Positions 35,476-44,838 of a stretch of 64,000 nt of DNA are shown piece by piece. The notes below the pieces were generated by a model. That model had not been told where the DNA came from, made no database searches, and saw only the letters and a program-made list of their open reading frames with translations. Numbering within the stretch: position 1 is the first letter of the stretch; each line of letters opens with the position of its first letter. Source of the DNA: Caballeronia arvi (lineage in GTDB: Bacteria; Pseudomonadota; Gammaproteobacteria; Burkholderiales; Burkholderiaceae); the NCBI RefSeq assembly GCF_001544695.2, contig NZ_FCOM02000004.1, positions 244,680 to 308,679 of the forward strand, written 5' to 3'. A program made the position numbers and the translations under genes.

Positions 35476-37461
35476 TCAATCGAACCGTTTGCGCAGCAGC
35501 CGCAATCCGTTACCCACTACGATCAGGCTCGCGCCCGCATCCGCGAAGACGGCCATCCACATCGATCCGAGCCCGGCCAGCGTCAGTCCGAGAAACACGA
35601 CCTTGACGACGAGCGCGATCGCGATGTTCTGCGTCAGAATTCCGTGCGTCGCGCGCGACAGGCGGATGAACGCCGGGATCTTGCGCAGGTCGTCGTCCAT
35701 CAGCGCGACGTCCGCTGTTTCGATGGCCGCATCGGCGCCCAGCGCGCCCATCGCGAAACCGACGTCCGCGCGCGCGAGCGCTGGCGCGTCGTTGATGCCG
35801 TCGCCCACCATGCCGACCTGCACCCCGCCCGCGGCGATGTCTTCGATCACGCGCAGCTTGTCCTCGGGCAACAGGCCGCCCTCGGCGCGATCGATGCCGA
35901 CCTGTTTCGCGATCGCCTGCGCGGTGTGCGGGTTGTCGCCCGAGAGCATCGCGGTGCGTACGCCAAGCCGGTGCAGCCGCGTGATGGCTCCGCGGCTCGA
36001 TTCCTTCACCGTGTCCGCCACCGCGAAGAGACCGAGCAGGCCGTCCTCGCCGGCGAGCATCACGACGCTCTTGCCTGCGCGCTCGAGCACGTCGACGCGG
36101 CGCTCTACATCGACGGAACAGCAGCCGATCTCCTCCATCATTCGATGATTGCCGAGCCAGTACGGACGCGCGTCGATTACGCCGCGCACACCGCGCCCCG
36201 GCACGGCCTCGAAGCGATCGACCTCGAAGCGCGGCACGCCCGCTTTCTCTGCGGCCTCGGCGATCGCGCGCGACACCGGATGGTCCGAGCGGCTTGCAAG
36301 GCTGGCCGCGAGCGCGCGCACGCGCGTCTCGTCGAGTTGCGGATCGAGCCGTTGGTAATCGGTCTGCACGGGCTTGCCGTGCGTGATGGTTCCGGTCTTG
36401 TCCAGCGCGATCCAGCGCAGGCGGCGGCCGCGCTCGAGAAAGGCGCCGCCCTTCACCAGAATGCCGTGGCGCGCCGCCGCGGCGAGTCCGCTCACGATCG
36501 TCACCGGAGTCGAAATGACGAGCGCGCACGGGCACGCGATCACGAGCAGCACGAGCGCGCGATAAATCCACGTCAGCCACGCTTCGCCGAACGCGAGCGG
36601 TGGCACGAGCGCGACGGCGAGCGCCACGCAGAAGACGACCGGCGTATAGATGCGCGCGAAGCGGTCGACGAAGCGCTGGGTGGGCGCCTTCGCGCCCTGC
36701 GCGCCGTCGACTGCGCGAATGATGCGCGCGAGCGTCGTGTCGCCTGCCGCTGCCGTCACGCGAAACTCGAACGCGCCGGTTTCGTTGATGGTGCCCGCGA
36801 ACACCGCATCCCCGGTGGTCTTCTCGACGGGCAGGCTCTCGCCCGTGATCGGCGCCTGGTTGACGGTGGACTGGCCGGACACGATGTTGCCGTCCAGCGC
36901 GATGCGCTCGCCTGGCTTCACGCGCACAATCGCGCCTAACGCGACGTCGCGGGCATTGCACTCTAGCCACGCGCCATCGGCTTGCTGCACGACCGCCGTG
37001 TCAGGCGACAGCGTCATCAGCTTCGCGATGGCGTCGCGGGCACGTTGCAGGGATTTCGTCTCGATGAATTCGGCGAGCGTGAAAAGCACCATGACCATCG
37101 CCGCCTCGGGCCATTGCCCGATGATCATCGCACCCGTCACCGCGATGCTCATCAACGCGTTGATGTTCAGGTTGCCGTAACGAATCGCGACGAGCCCCTT
37201 GCGATACGTGCCGAAGCCCGACGCAAGCACGGCCGCCAGGGCGAGCGCGGCGACGAGCCAGGGCGGACCGCCGAGCCAGCTCGCCGCTTCGGAACTCACT
37301 GCAGCGACGCAGGCGAATCCGAGCAGCCACGCGGCGCTGCTTCGTTTCGGCGCGCTTTCTTTCGTCGCTCTTTCGTTATCCTTTTCATTGCTTCCGTCAT
37401 GATCCACAGGTTCATGACTATCTCCGCAATACGACTTGCCGATATCTTCAGGACGTAACAT
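35476..37461 (-). CDS. cadA: P1B-type Cd/Zn/Pb-exporting ATPase (CadA/ZntA)
   Basis: 661 residues. A canonical heavy-metal-associated N-terminal domain is absent; instead there is a short tail with SYCGDSHEPVDHD. The transmembrane CPC metal site (VLLVIACPCALVIS), phosphorylation motif DKTGTITHG and hinge MVGDGINDAPALARADVGFAMG are intact, as is the HP-type dipeptide in the nucleotide domain (SRSDHPVSRAIAEAAE). It exports Cd, Zn or Pb from the cytoplasm at ATP cost. AGGAAG precedes ATG 37461. It is divergent from a CadR/PbrR-type MerR regulator, with a MerR operator between, and precedes a zinc-ribbon gene. Confidence 0.93.
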   Translation of the reverse strand: MLRPEDIGKSYCGDSHEPVDHDGSNEKDNERATKESAPKRSSAAWLLGFACVAAVSSEAASWLGGPPWLVAALALAAVLASGFGTYRKGLVAIRYGNLNINALMSIAVTGAMIIGQWPEAAMVMVLFTLAEFIETKSLQRARDAIAKLMTLSPDTAVVQQADGAWLECNARDVALGAIVRVKPGERIALDGNIVSGQSTVNQAPITGESLPVEKTTGDAVFAGTINETGAFEFRVTAAAGDTTLARIIRAVDGAQGAKAPTQRFVDRFARIYTPVVFCVALAVALVPPLAFGEAWLTWIYRALVLLVIACPCALVISTPVTIVSGLAAAARHGILVKGGAFLERGRRLRWIALDKTGTITHGKPVQTDYQRLDPQLDETRVRALAASLASRSDHPVSRAIAEAAEKAGVPRFEVDRFEAVPGRGVRGVIDARPYWLGNHRMMEEIGCCSVDVERRVDVLERAGKSVVMLAGEDGLLGLFAVADTVKESSRGAITRLHRLGVRTAMLSGDNPHTAQAIAKQVGIDRAEGGLLPEDKLRVIEDIAAGGVQVGMVGDGINDAPALARADVGFAMGALGADAAIETADVALMDDDLRKIPAFIRLSRATHGILTQNIAIALVVKVVFLGLTLAGLGSMWMAVFADAGASLIVVGNGLRLLRKRFD

Positions 37462-37490
37462 ACTGGCTTCCTTTTCTTGACTCAGGCTTG

Positions 37491-37521
37491 AGTAAACACC
37501 TTGGAGCAACTCCAGGGTCAA
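37491..37521 (-). promoter_or_regulatory. MerR-controlled promoter of cadA
   Basis: On the minus strand a -35 box TTGACC (37516-37521) and a -10 box TTTACT (37491-37496) are separated by 19 bp, longer than normal. The spacer contains the near-perfect inverted repeat ACCTTGGAG-CAA-CTCCAGGGT (37498-37518). That is the geometry of MerR, CadR and ZntR promoters. Confidence 0.8.
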
Positions 37522-37538
37522 GCAGAAAGGATGGCCAG

Positions 37539-37970
37539 ATGAAAATTGGAGAACTGGCGAGGATTGCGAACTGCACGCCCGACACGATCCGCTTCTATGA
37601 AAAAGAAGGCCTGCTTCCGCAAGCCGAACGGACGGAGAAGAACTACCGGACCTATGACGAGACGCACATCGAGCGTTTGCGGCTTATCAGGAATTGTCGC
37701 GAACTGGACATGACGCATGACGAAGTGCGCGCCCTGCTCGATGCATCCGAAGCGCACATGTCTCGATGCTGCGCGATCGATGCGCTCGTCGACGCGCACA
37801 TCGAACATGTCGACGCACGCATCGGCGAATTGATCCGGCTACGCGATCAACTCACGGCATTGCGCAAGAAGTGCCGGGGCGAGCAGGCGGTCGATGCGTG
37901 CGGCATCATGCGGGAGCTGACGTCGAGGAAGACGCCGAAGCCGAAGCCGAAGAAATCGCATCTGGGGTGA
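37539..37970 (+). CDS. cadR: Cd(II)/Pb(II)-responsive MerR-family regulator
   Basis: 143 residues. The MerR winged helix starts MKIGELARIANCTPDTIRFYEKEGLLPQA, the dimerisation coil runs through IDALVDAHIEHVDARIGELIRLRDQLTALRK, and the metal-binding Cys are in SRCCAID, KKCRGEQAVDACGI and NCT. The pattern matches CadR/PbrR proteins that sense Cd or Pb. A Lys/Pro-rich tail follows. It is divergent from cadA, with the MerR site between; the metal specificity should be tested. ATG 37539 was chosen over the frame start at 37488. Confidence 0.88.
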   Translation: MKIGELARIANCTPDTIRFYEKEGLLPQAERTEKNYRTYDETHIERLRLIRNCRELDMTHDEVRALLDASEAHMSRCCAIDALVDAHIEHVDARIGELIRLRDQLTALRKKCRGEQAVDACGIMRELTSRKTPKPKPKKSHLG

Positions 37971-37982
37971 GATGGCGCAGCG

Positions 37983-39842
37983 TCATAGCGGCGCCCGCCA
38001 AGTCTTGCTGCGCGGCCATTCGATGCGTGCCTGCGTCGGCAGACTCACGATTTCGAGCTTCGTGTAGAGGTTGATCTCCGCATAGCGTTCGAAGAATCGG
38101 TGCAGCAGTTCGCCGAATAGCATCACGTCGCCTTCACTCGAGAACGCGTGTGAATCGAGCGTCACTTCGATCAGCACGCCTCGCTCCACCGCGCCGCCCG
38201 ATACCTCTTCGAGCAACTTCTCCGATACATGCAGAATGCCCGCCAGACGCCTGCGATTCAGTTCATCGTTGGTCCAGTCGTAGAGCGCGAGCGCGCCACG
38301 CAGCACCTCGGCGTTCATCATCGACAGGAAGTTGGGCGCAAGGTGTGACAGAACTCGCCATTGGAAGCGGTCGCCGGTGGGCGGATACAGCGGCATTGTC
38401 GGTGCAACGAGATTTCTCACGCCCGCAATTTCTGCTGCGCCACCCGTCATCTCGTCGATGCGCGCTTCGCGCAGACCCTTGCGCGGCAGCAGGCCATTCG
38501 TTCCCGTCACCTGCAGCGATACGCTTTCTTCCGGCAAGTCTTCCATCGACTCCCACGCATGACCGCCGAAAATGAGCCACGTTTCATGCAGGCCGTCCGT
38601 GCCGGGTCGCACGCGCGTATGGAAATAGCGCTCGGGCGACTCGTGCCGCATCATCCCGCCGCGATGGCGGAAGGTCGAGAACGGCACATATTCGAAGCTT
38701 TGCGCGCTGACATGATCGAACCCGACCACTGCATCGACGGAATAGGTCTCAATGTGCTCGCCTTGGTGACTCGATGGAATCACTCGATATTCCGTCTCGT
38801 GATGGTCGATCACCACGGGTTCGGCATCGAGTTCGAACAGATTGATGACCGGTGTGCAGAACAACCGCACGTTGTCTTTGTTGAAATGCTGATCGTTGGG
38901 GTAGGCCTCATTCAGCACGATTTCCAGCTCGAAGCGCGTCGCGCGCTCGGGCAGCCGATGGACATCGAGTCCGCATACATCGACGAACAGGAATTTCTCG
39001 CGGAACGTGAAGTATTCGAGCAGCAGTTGATAGCCCGAAAAAGCGGCGTCCGGCTTGGGCCACAATCGTTCTGCAGGTGCAAAGCCGGCCGGTTCGATCG
39101 TAACGCCATCGAGCGATAGCGCCTCGCCATCCCGCACTTCGGGGATACGCCACTCGATGGCGCGGACATGGCGCGTAAGGGCCAAGTGCATCGCGAACGC
39201 GAGCGGCTGATCCGCGCTCAAATGCAGGCGTAAGCGCGAGAGGTCAGTCTCGTTGCGTTTCGCGGCCGTGTCGAGTTGAAAGGCGAGCCGGATGATCGAG
39301 CGACCATCGTGACGCACACCGGGTCCGGCCTGCACCAATCGCACGGGATGCAGGTCCACGGGCTGCGTGGTGCGATACAGGCATTGAACCGACTTTTGCG
39401 TCGTGCCGTCGGCTGAATTGCCGGCGACGGGAATCGGCCTGGATCGCACCGTCACGCCTGCGGGCACCTGCTCAGTTCGCTCATGCTTGTCAGCCACAGG
39501 GATCAGTTCCACGATCGACAGCGACGGGATCATCCGCAGATAGTGAGGCCACAGCAAACTCACAAGGCCCTCGGTGAGTTCCGGGAGTTCGTCGTCGAGC
39601 TTCTGCTGCAAACGCCCGGTCAGGAACGCGAAGCCTTCATACAGACGCTCCACATACGGGTCGCGGTCGCCTACACGATCGAGGTTGAGCATCCTCGCCC
39701 GGTCCGGGTGCGCGCGAGCAAATTCGCGACCCGATTCGCGCAGGTAACGCATCTCGGCTTCGTAATAGCGCAGAACCGGGTCTTCGTCCCGGCGCGCTTG
39801 AGGAAAGTCGGGTTCGCTGCCGTTCGTTGTGTCGTTCTTCAT
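37983..39842 (-). CDS. tssF: Type VI secretion baseplate protein TssF (VasA)
   Basis: 619 residues, the usual TssF length. The N terminus RYYEAEMRYLRESGREFARAHPDRARMLNL is diagnostic, followed by DPYVERLYEGFAFLTGRLQQKLDDELPELTEGLVSLLWPHYLRMIPS. The C-terminal region contains the FERYAEINLYTKLEIV segment. TssF is a baseplate wedge component with TssG, TssE and TssK. It is the last gene of the eight-gene cluster here and convergent with the MerR gene (12 bp gap). No TssG is next to it, which is unusual. Confidence 0.93.
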   Translation of the reverse strand: MKNDTTNGSEPDFPQARRDEDPVLRYYEAEMRYLRESGREFARAHPDRARMLNLDRVGDRDPYVERLYEGFAFLTGRLQQKLDDELPELTEGLVSLLWPHYLRMIPSLSIVELIPVADKHERTEQVPAGVTVRSRPIPVAGNSADGTTQKSVQCLYRTTQPVDLHPVRLVQAGPGVRHDGRSIIRLAFQLDTAAKRNETDLSRLRLHLSADQPLAFAMHLALTRHVRAIEWRIPEVRDGEALSLDGVTIEPAGFAPAERLWPKPDAAFSGYQLLLEYFTFREKFLFVDVCGLDVHRLPERATRFELEIVLNEAYPNDQHFNKDNVRLFCTPVINLFELDAEPVVIDHHETEYRVIPSSHQGEHIETYSVDAVVGFDHVSAQSFEYVPFSTFRHRGGMMRHESPERYFHTRVRPGTDGLHETWLIFGGHAWESMEDLPEESVSLQVTGTNGLLPRKGLREARIDEMTGGAAEIAGVRNLVAPTMPLYPPTGDRFQWRVLSHLAPNFLSMMNAEVLRGALALYDWTNDELNRRRLAGILHVSEKLLEEVSGGAVERGVLIEVTLDSHAFSSEGDVMLFGELLHRFFERYAEINLYTKLEIVSLPTQARIEWPRSKTWRAPL

Positions 39843-39898
39843 TCGATTTCTCGTGACGCGCCTGCGTGAATTTCGGTACGCGAGCGCGGTGCGCTCTT

Positions 39899-41014
39899 TC
39901 AGCGGGTAACGGTGCCCGAATCGTTGAGGCGGTCGGCGCGTATCAGGGCGGGAGCGATGAACATCAGTTTGCGCAGCAAGAATTGCGGACCGTGTGCCTG
40001 CATCCGCATATGTCCGCGTCGCCAGTGCGGAGCGACTTCGCCGCCCGTATGTCCGGGAATCTGCGCGGGTCCCACGATGATGCGGTTGTAGCGACTCGCG
40101 ACCTTGCGCTCGATCCGGGTTGCTTTTTTGCTGCCTACGCGGGTGAGTCGTGATGCGGCGTCGTCATCGCGCATGTCATTGATCCGGATCGCGGCGGGTG
40201 CCTGTAGATACAGCATGACCTTGACGCAATGCTCCACCATTGGAATGAAATCTTCCAAATCAGAGGACAGATCCAGTTGCATCCTTCGCATTGCAGACAA
40301 CAGCGACTCGTTCTCGTCTTCGATCAGAATCCGCACGCCGCGGGCCGCATCGGTTCCCAAAGCACTGTCACGCACAGCGACGAACATCAGCTCGCGTCGA
40401 TTCTCGACAAGGGCTTCGTGAATGTACACGCCTTGCGTCGTAGAAGGATGCTCACAACTCGCCCACAGCGGCGGATCGATCGTCTGTCGCAACTCCGCGC
40501 CTACGCGCAGAAAGATCGCACCCAGTGGCAGCCTGAAGAGAGAGGCCGGAATATCGTCACCGATATCCGTTCGCGCGAGCCACGCCTGCAATGCATCGGT
40601 TGGTTCAATCACAGCATGTGAGCGGGTTAGATACAGCGCGGCAAGACCGGCGAGAGATGACAATGAAAAAATATACTTGCGGGGCAGTGTGCGCCCGTCT
40701 TGTGGTTCGACCAGGCGGGACGCGTGGAGGATCATTTGACTACAAGCTTCGTTGGCCTCGTGCAGGCCATAGTCGCTCCGATTGTGGACGGATAAAGACT
40801 TGGGGTAGCCGCATTGCTCCAAGGTGTGAGCGAATGCACGCCACGCCGGAAGCAGACCTGCCTGTAGTCCGCGTACCGGCGGCAACGTCCGACTTGTGAT
40901 GGACACCTCGTTGACAGCAACCATGAAGTCAAACGCGCTTTGGCGCACCTGTTCGATCGACGGTTTCGCCTGTCTTGCAACGCTTGCAGGGGTTTTGAGC
41001 AGGGAGTGTCGCAC
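39899..41014 (-). CDS. T6SS-cluster protein of unknown function (371 aa)
   Basis: A 371-residue soluble protein started by GTG at 41014, with GAGG eight bases upstream and only 4 bp after the PAAR stop. The N-terminal part is largely helical; the last 60 residues contain NRIIVGPAQIPGH and PHWRRGHMRMQAHGPQFLLRKLMFIAP, a basic, His- and Trp-rich segment I associate with a recurrent C-terminal domain of uncharacterised proteins. It is not a recognisable TssG. Its place between PAAR and tssF suggests a role in assembly or cargo loading, but this is an inference. Confidence 0.7.
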   Translation of the reverse strand: MRHSLLKTPASVARQAKPSIEQVRQSAFDFMVAVNEVSITSRTLPPVRGLQAGLLPAWRAFAHTLEQCGYPKSLSVHNRSDYGLHEANEACSQMILHASRLVEPQDGRTLPRKYIFSLSSLAGLAALYLTRSHAVIEPTDALQAWLARTDIGDDIPASLFRLPLGAIFLRVGAELRQTIDPPLWASCEHPSTTQGVYIHEALVENRRELMFVAVRDSALGTDAARGVRILIEDENESLLSAMRRMQLDLSSDLEDFIPMVEHCVKVMLYLQAPAAIRINDMRDDDAASRLTRVGSKKATRIERKVASRYNRIIVGPAQIPGHTGGEVAPHWRRGHMRMQAHGPQFLLRKLMFIAPALIRADRLNDSGTVTR

Positions 41015-41018
41015 GGCG

Positions 41019-41306
41019 TCAGACCTCGCAATACGAACGCGTCTGTGACGCCACGAGCCGCGGACTCGGCGTGCATTGGCAGCGGCACAGGTCGTCGCTC
41101 AATGCCTGCTCGCGACCGTCCGGTCCCTTCGTCTCGACGCGCGGGCCGACGCACGCGATCTTTCCCCAACTCTTGCAGGCTGCACACCAGACGGGATCGT
41201 TCTCATAGGCTGTGGCGTGACCGTCGATCGTGTCGGTCTTGCAGGTGGCCTTCACGCGCCCCTTGGCGGTGGTCGTGTCGTTGTCGAGAATGTCGAATCG
41301 CTTCAT
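41019..41306 (-). CDS. PAAR-domain protein (T6SS spike tip)
   Basis: A 95-residue protein. ILDNDTTTAKGRVKATCKTDTIDGHATAYENDPVWCAACKSWGKIACVGP has the PAAR-type spacing of Gly and polar residues, and it is rich in Cys (CKTD, WCAACKS, CRCQC). PAAR proteins cap the VgrG spike and bind a metal; this one has no large effector extension. It lies 34 bp downstream of tssM and 4 bp before the next gene. Confidence 0.82.
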   Translation of the reverse strand: MKRFDILDNDTTTAKGRVKATCKTDTIDGHATAYENDPVWCAACKSWGKIACVGPRVETKGPDGREQALSDDLCRCQCTPSPRLVASQTRSYCEV

Positions 41307-41340
41307 CGATTGACTTCCTTCCGGGTCTTGTTCGAGCGGA

Positions 41341-44300
41341 TTACTGCAACTCGGGCGGCAGCGGCGGCAGCACCGGCGCTGCTGAAATAGCGCCGCCTTT
41401 ACCGACGATGAACACGCGCTGCGGCATCTTGAAGCCGCGCAGCTTGAGCAGATCCAGCGGCCCCGCGCCGACCTGTGCCTTCAGGTCGTAATGCAGCGGA
41501 TAGCCGCTGTCCTGGTTGAAGGTCAGCGCATAGCTCGTGCTGTCGAGCGGCTTGACCTTGGCCGTGCCGAGCAGACGCAGGAATGACCAATCACCATTGG
41601 CCTGGAACGCGATACGCGTACCAGCCGTATCGGACTCCCATGTCAGCATCGTGCGCCCGTTCTGCTCGTTGCCCGGCCATACGATCGGCGTGAATGTTTC
41701 CATCTGGTTGAAGTATTCGATCTTCGTACCGTCCACCGTTAGAACGCTGCGCGTCACCTCGGGCGTCGGGTGCGGCATGATCTGGAAGCGATAGCTTGCG
41801 TCTCCTTGCGCGTAAAGTTGCGCGCCGAACGCGGACAACTGCCGCAGCGCCGACAGAAACTCGGGATCGAATTGCAACGCTTGCGGCGCGAGTTCGTTCG
41901 GTGTCCACGCGCTGCCCTGCTGCTGCAAGATGCCAGCGAGCTGTGTCGCCACGAAGCGCGAAATCAACCCTGTATCCGGTTTGATGTAGCGGCCGAGTTC
42001 GACGAACGACGCATCGGATGCGGTATCGGCGAAGGGGTAGTGCCCGTCGAAAGAGCTGGCGAAGGGCGCGGCCACGGCGGAACGCCACACTTCGTTGAGG
42101 CTAGCCGCCGCGGGTTGCAGGATGGTTTGCCACGCCACATCGAGCGGACGCGCGAAAAGCGCAGCACCGAAGCCGGCCCACTGCGAGCCGAGACTCGCGG
42201 CCGTCAGAGCCGCATCGTCACGCGCCTGCGTGAGCTCCGAGAGCTTGCCCTGAAACACGGCCTGCGCCATCTGCCGCGCCATCGCCTGCGCATCCGCGCT
42301 GGTGGCGATCTGTTGCAGCTTCAGGCGCATGGTGGTCGCCACCGTCAGGAAATGCGCGAGGCTCACGCCGCTGAAGTCCGCCGCGTTCTTGCTCGTTTTG
42401 CCGTTTGCTTTGCCGCTTGCGCCGGTCACCACGTCGTCGCCCATCAGCGCAAGCAGCGGGCCGAAGGGTTTGTCCAGCGGATTGACGACCGGTTCGTTTG
42501 GATTGCCCGCCTTCGTGCCGATGAGATCCTGCGCCTTGCGCACCAGCGTATCGGCCAGCGCCTGCGACGGCCGTCCGGCTTCGGCCTGATACTGGACCGA
42601 CTTCATCAGCGCGATCAGCGGCGAAGTCTGGGCGTCCGTCAGCCGCGTAAGTTGGGTGATCGCGCTGCTCAGGTTCGTCGCCGCTTGCCATTGAATGCTG
42701 TTGAGCATGGCCTGCCACGCGGCGGTGTATTCAGTGAAGTAGCGCGCGCGTAGGCGTTGCCGGACTTCTTCACTGTCCTGGTGTTCCTCAAGTGCAGCAC
42801 CCGGAACACGCGCGGCTCGTTCGTCGGCGAGCACCCAGTCGGCGCTCACGCGGCCTTCCTTCGCGGCCCTGTCGATCGCATCACTCACCACGCCGTCCCA
42901 CGCGGTGCGGGTGTAAACGCCCGGCACCGTCTGGGTCGAGCCGAAGAGTCCGCGCGCGTCTGCGCCGTTGAGCAGCGACGCCAGCGTCATGTCCGCGTAC
43001 TTGCCCTTCGCCTGTTCGATGACGGATTGGTAAAGCGTGTCATCGGAGTTCTGCAAACCGATCTGGTTGACGAGCGTGTTGCGCGCCGCAATGACGAGAT
43101 CGTTCGATCCAGCCGCACGCCAATCCGGGTGCGCGCGCAAATGATTGGCATAGAACGATGTCAGCCGTTGCGAAATGTCGAGCCATTCGCCTGTTCGCAT
43201 CTCGGCGATCGCAGGCCATACGGCAGGCAATTGCTTGACGAGAAAGGCCACATCCGCATGTTGTGGCTGGGTGAGCATCAGGTAGGTCTTGAGTGCGTTG
43301 TAGCCGCGCTGCTGATCACCTGTGCTGACCAGTGCGTCGGCGCGCGTCTGCGACAGTTGCGTGAGCAACGCTTCGAGTTGATGCGCGATGGGATCGCGCA
43401 GATTGTGCGCGGCGATCGTCCCATACGGGCGCCAGAGAGCCGCGAGCAAATCATCGTTGCGATTCAGGCCGGCGCGCAGATACCACGGTGCGCCGTGCTG
43501 CTGCCGGTATTCGAGCGTGTCGATTTGCTGCTGGAGTTCGAGTTGCGTGCGCAGCGCGGCGGGCGTGCCTGGCTTGGCGGAGAGCGCGGCATCGACGGCT
43601 TCGCGGGCGCTTTGGACGATAGTCCTGTTTCCGACGAACGAGACGGTCATCGTCACGCACCACGCGATGACGACCGCCGTCAACGCGATCGCGAGCGCGT
43701 TCGGCCAATGAAAGCCTACGCGCCGCCCCTTGCGCGGATCGACGCGTGTTCCGATTTCGCGCCACGTAGGAAGCAGCGCAGGCGGTTGCACATGTGAGAG
43801 CGACGCGAGCGTGCCAACCGGCACGGTGTCATCGTCTGGCAAGTCTGCTTGAATCTGAGGCATGAACACTGGTGCAAACATGACCCCGGCCAACGGCGCG
43901 CGCCGCCACTTTGACGCACAAAGCGTTTGCCAGGCCTGTCCAACGCGCTCACGCCACAGACCGATGTACTGAGACAATTCGGCGAGATACCGAACTTGGT
44001 CGGGACCCGTCAATAGCGCAACGCCATGATCCGCCGTACTCTGGTCGATGTACTTGAGATCGAGTGCAAGCGCGTCGGCTGACGCATGCGCAGTTGTTCC
44101 AAACGGGACAGCGATAAAAGCGCCCACCGTCTGAACACCGCTAAATTGTTTTCCAGTCGCGCCGACGGCGTGCAAGATCATGACCGGCGCGGCCCATCCG
44201 AGATCGCGCGCGATGTTAGAGAGGGCGCGCGGTGCGTCTCCATCGATAGCGGAGTTCTCGCTGAATCGCTCTACGGACACCAGCGTATCGACCGGCCGAC

Positions 44301-44811
44301 GCCACCGCAGACGGCGAAGCTGCTTGCGCCATGCTTGCGCGTCGATTGTGTCGGGTGAGGCGTGGACAAGAATTATGTCGCCGACGCGCAGCACGGCGAA
44401 TTGCTTCAGTCCCGGCGCAACTTCGTTGATGCGTGCGTCTTCACCCGTGAGCATGATCCACGGCATCGCGTGACGCCAGCGCCAGCCGAGTGTTGTGCGC
44501 AACTCATCGTGCAAGTTCTGAAGACGAGCGTCTAGATTCTGCTTCGTTGTTTCGGGACTCCCCTTGTCCAGCTTCTGTGCTTCGAAGAATCGGCCATAGA
44601 TACGATCCCACGATGACAGGACAAGTGGTTCCAGCGCGAACAGAATCGCCGCCGCGAGAATTATTGCCGCCACGGCCCATCCCAAGCCACCGCCCGCCAG
44701 CCACGACCAGCTTTCTCGCATTGCATACGCGAGAACCATCGCCAGAAGAGCCAGCAAGAAGATAAATGCGCGATAGCCCCAGGTATGCTGCGGAACGGTT
44801 CGATTAGTCAC
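41341..44811 (-). CDS. tssM: Type VI secretion membrane-complex protein TssM (IcmF)
   Basis: 1156 residues. Two or three N-terminal transmembrane segments (about 12-65), a cytoplasmic domain to about residue 375, another transmembrane segment (IALTAVVIAWCVTMTVSFVG) and a large periplasmic domain ending in QYAQGDASYRFQIMPHPTPEV-type and VWPGNEQNGRTMLTWES C-terminal TssM motifs. Where the Walker A loop is expected, the sequence is TGEDARINE (122-130), lacking the Gly-Lys-Thr. TssM spans the envelope with TssL and TssJ, which are not present in this window. Confidence 0.92.
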   Translation of the reverse strand: MTNRTVPQHTWGYRAFIFLLALLAMVLAYAMRESWSWLAGGGLGWAVAAIILAAAILFALEPLVLSSWDRIYGRFFEAQKLDKGSPETTKQNLDARLQNLHDELRTTLGWRWRHAMPWIMLTGEDARINEVAPGLKQFAVLRVGDIILVHASPDTIDAQAWRKQLRRLRWRRPVDTLVSVERFSENSAIDGDAPRALSNIARDLGWAAPVMILHAVGATGKQFSGVQTVGAFIAVPFGTTAHASADALALDLKYIDQSTADHGVALLTGPDQVRYLAELSQYIGLWRERVGQAWQTLCASKWRRAPLAGVMFAPVFMPQIQADLPDDDTVPVGTLASLSHVQPPALLPTWREIGTRVDPRKGRRVGFHWPNALAIALTAVVIAWCVTMTVSFVGNRTIVQSAREAVDAALSAKPGTPAALRTQLELQQQIDTLEYRQQHGAPWYLRAGLNRNDDLLAALWRPYGTIAAHNLRDPIAHQLEALLTQLSQTRADALVSTGDQQRGYNALKTYLMLTQPQHADVAFLVKQLPAVWPAIAEMRTGEWLDISQRLTSFYANHLRAHPDWRAAGSNDLVIAARNTLVNQIGLQNSDDTLYQSVIEQAKGKYADMTLASLLNGADARGLFGSTQTVPGVYTRTAWDGVVSDAIDRAAKEGRVSADWVLADERAARVPGAALEEHQDSEEVRQRLRARYFTEYTAAWQAMLNSIQWQAATNLSSAITQLTRLTDAQTSPLIALMKSVQYQAEAGRPSQALADTLVRKAQDLIGTKAGNPNEPVVNPLDKPFGPLLALMGDDVVTGASGKANGKTSKNAADFSGVSLAHFLTVATTMRLKLQQIATSADAQAMARQMAQAVFQGKLSELTQARDDAALTAASLGSQWAGFGAALFARPLDVAWQTILQPAAASLNEVWRSAVAAPFASSFDGHYPFADTASDASFVELGRYIKPDTGLISRFVATQLAGILQQQGSAWTPNELAPQALQFDPEFLSALRQLSAFGAQLYAQGDASYRFQIMPHPTPEVTRSVLTVDGTKIEYFNQMETFTPIVWPGNEQNGRTMLTWESDTAGTRIAFQANGDWSFLRLLGTAKVKPLDSTSYALTFNQDSGYPLHYDLKAQVGAGPLDLLKLRGFKMPQRVFIVGKGGAISAAPVLPPLPPELQ

Positions 44812-44838
44812 AGGCAGGAAAACAAGAATCTATGTTGA

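Noticed and set aside
35371..36939. 522-residue plus-strand frame opposite cadA
   Set aside because: Antisense shadow; no ribosome site and biased composition.
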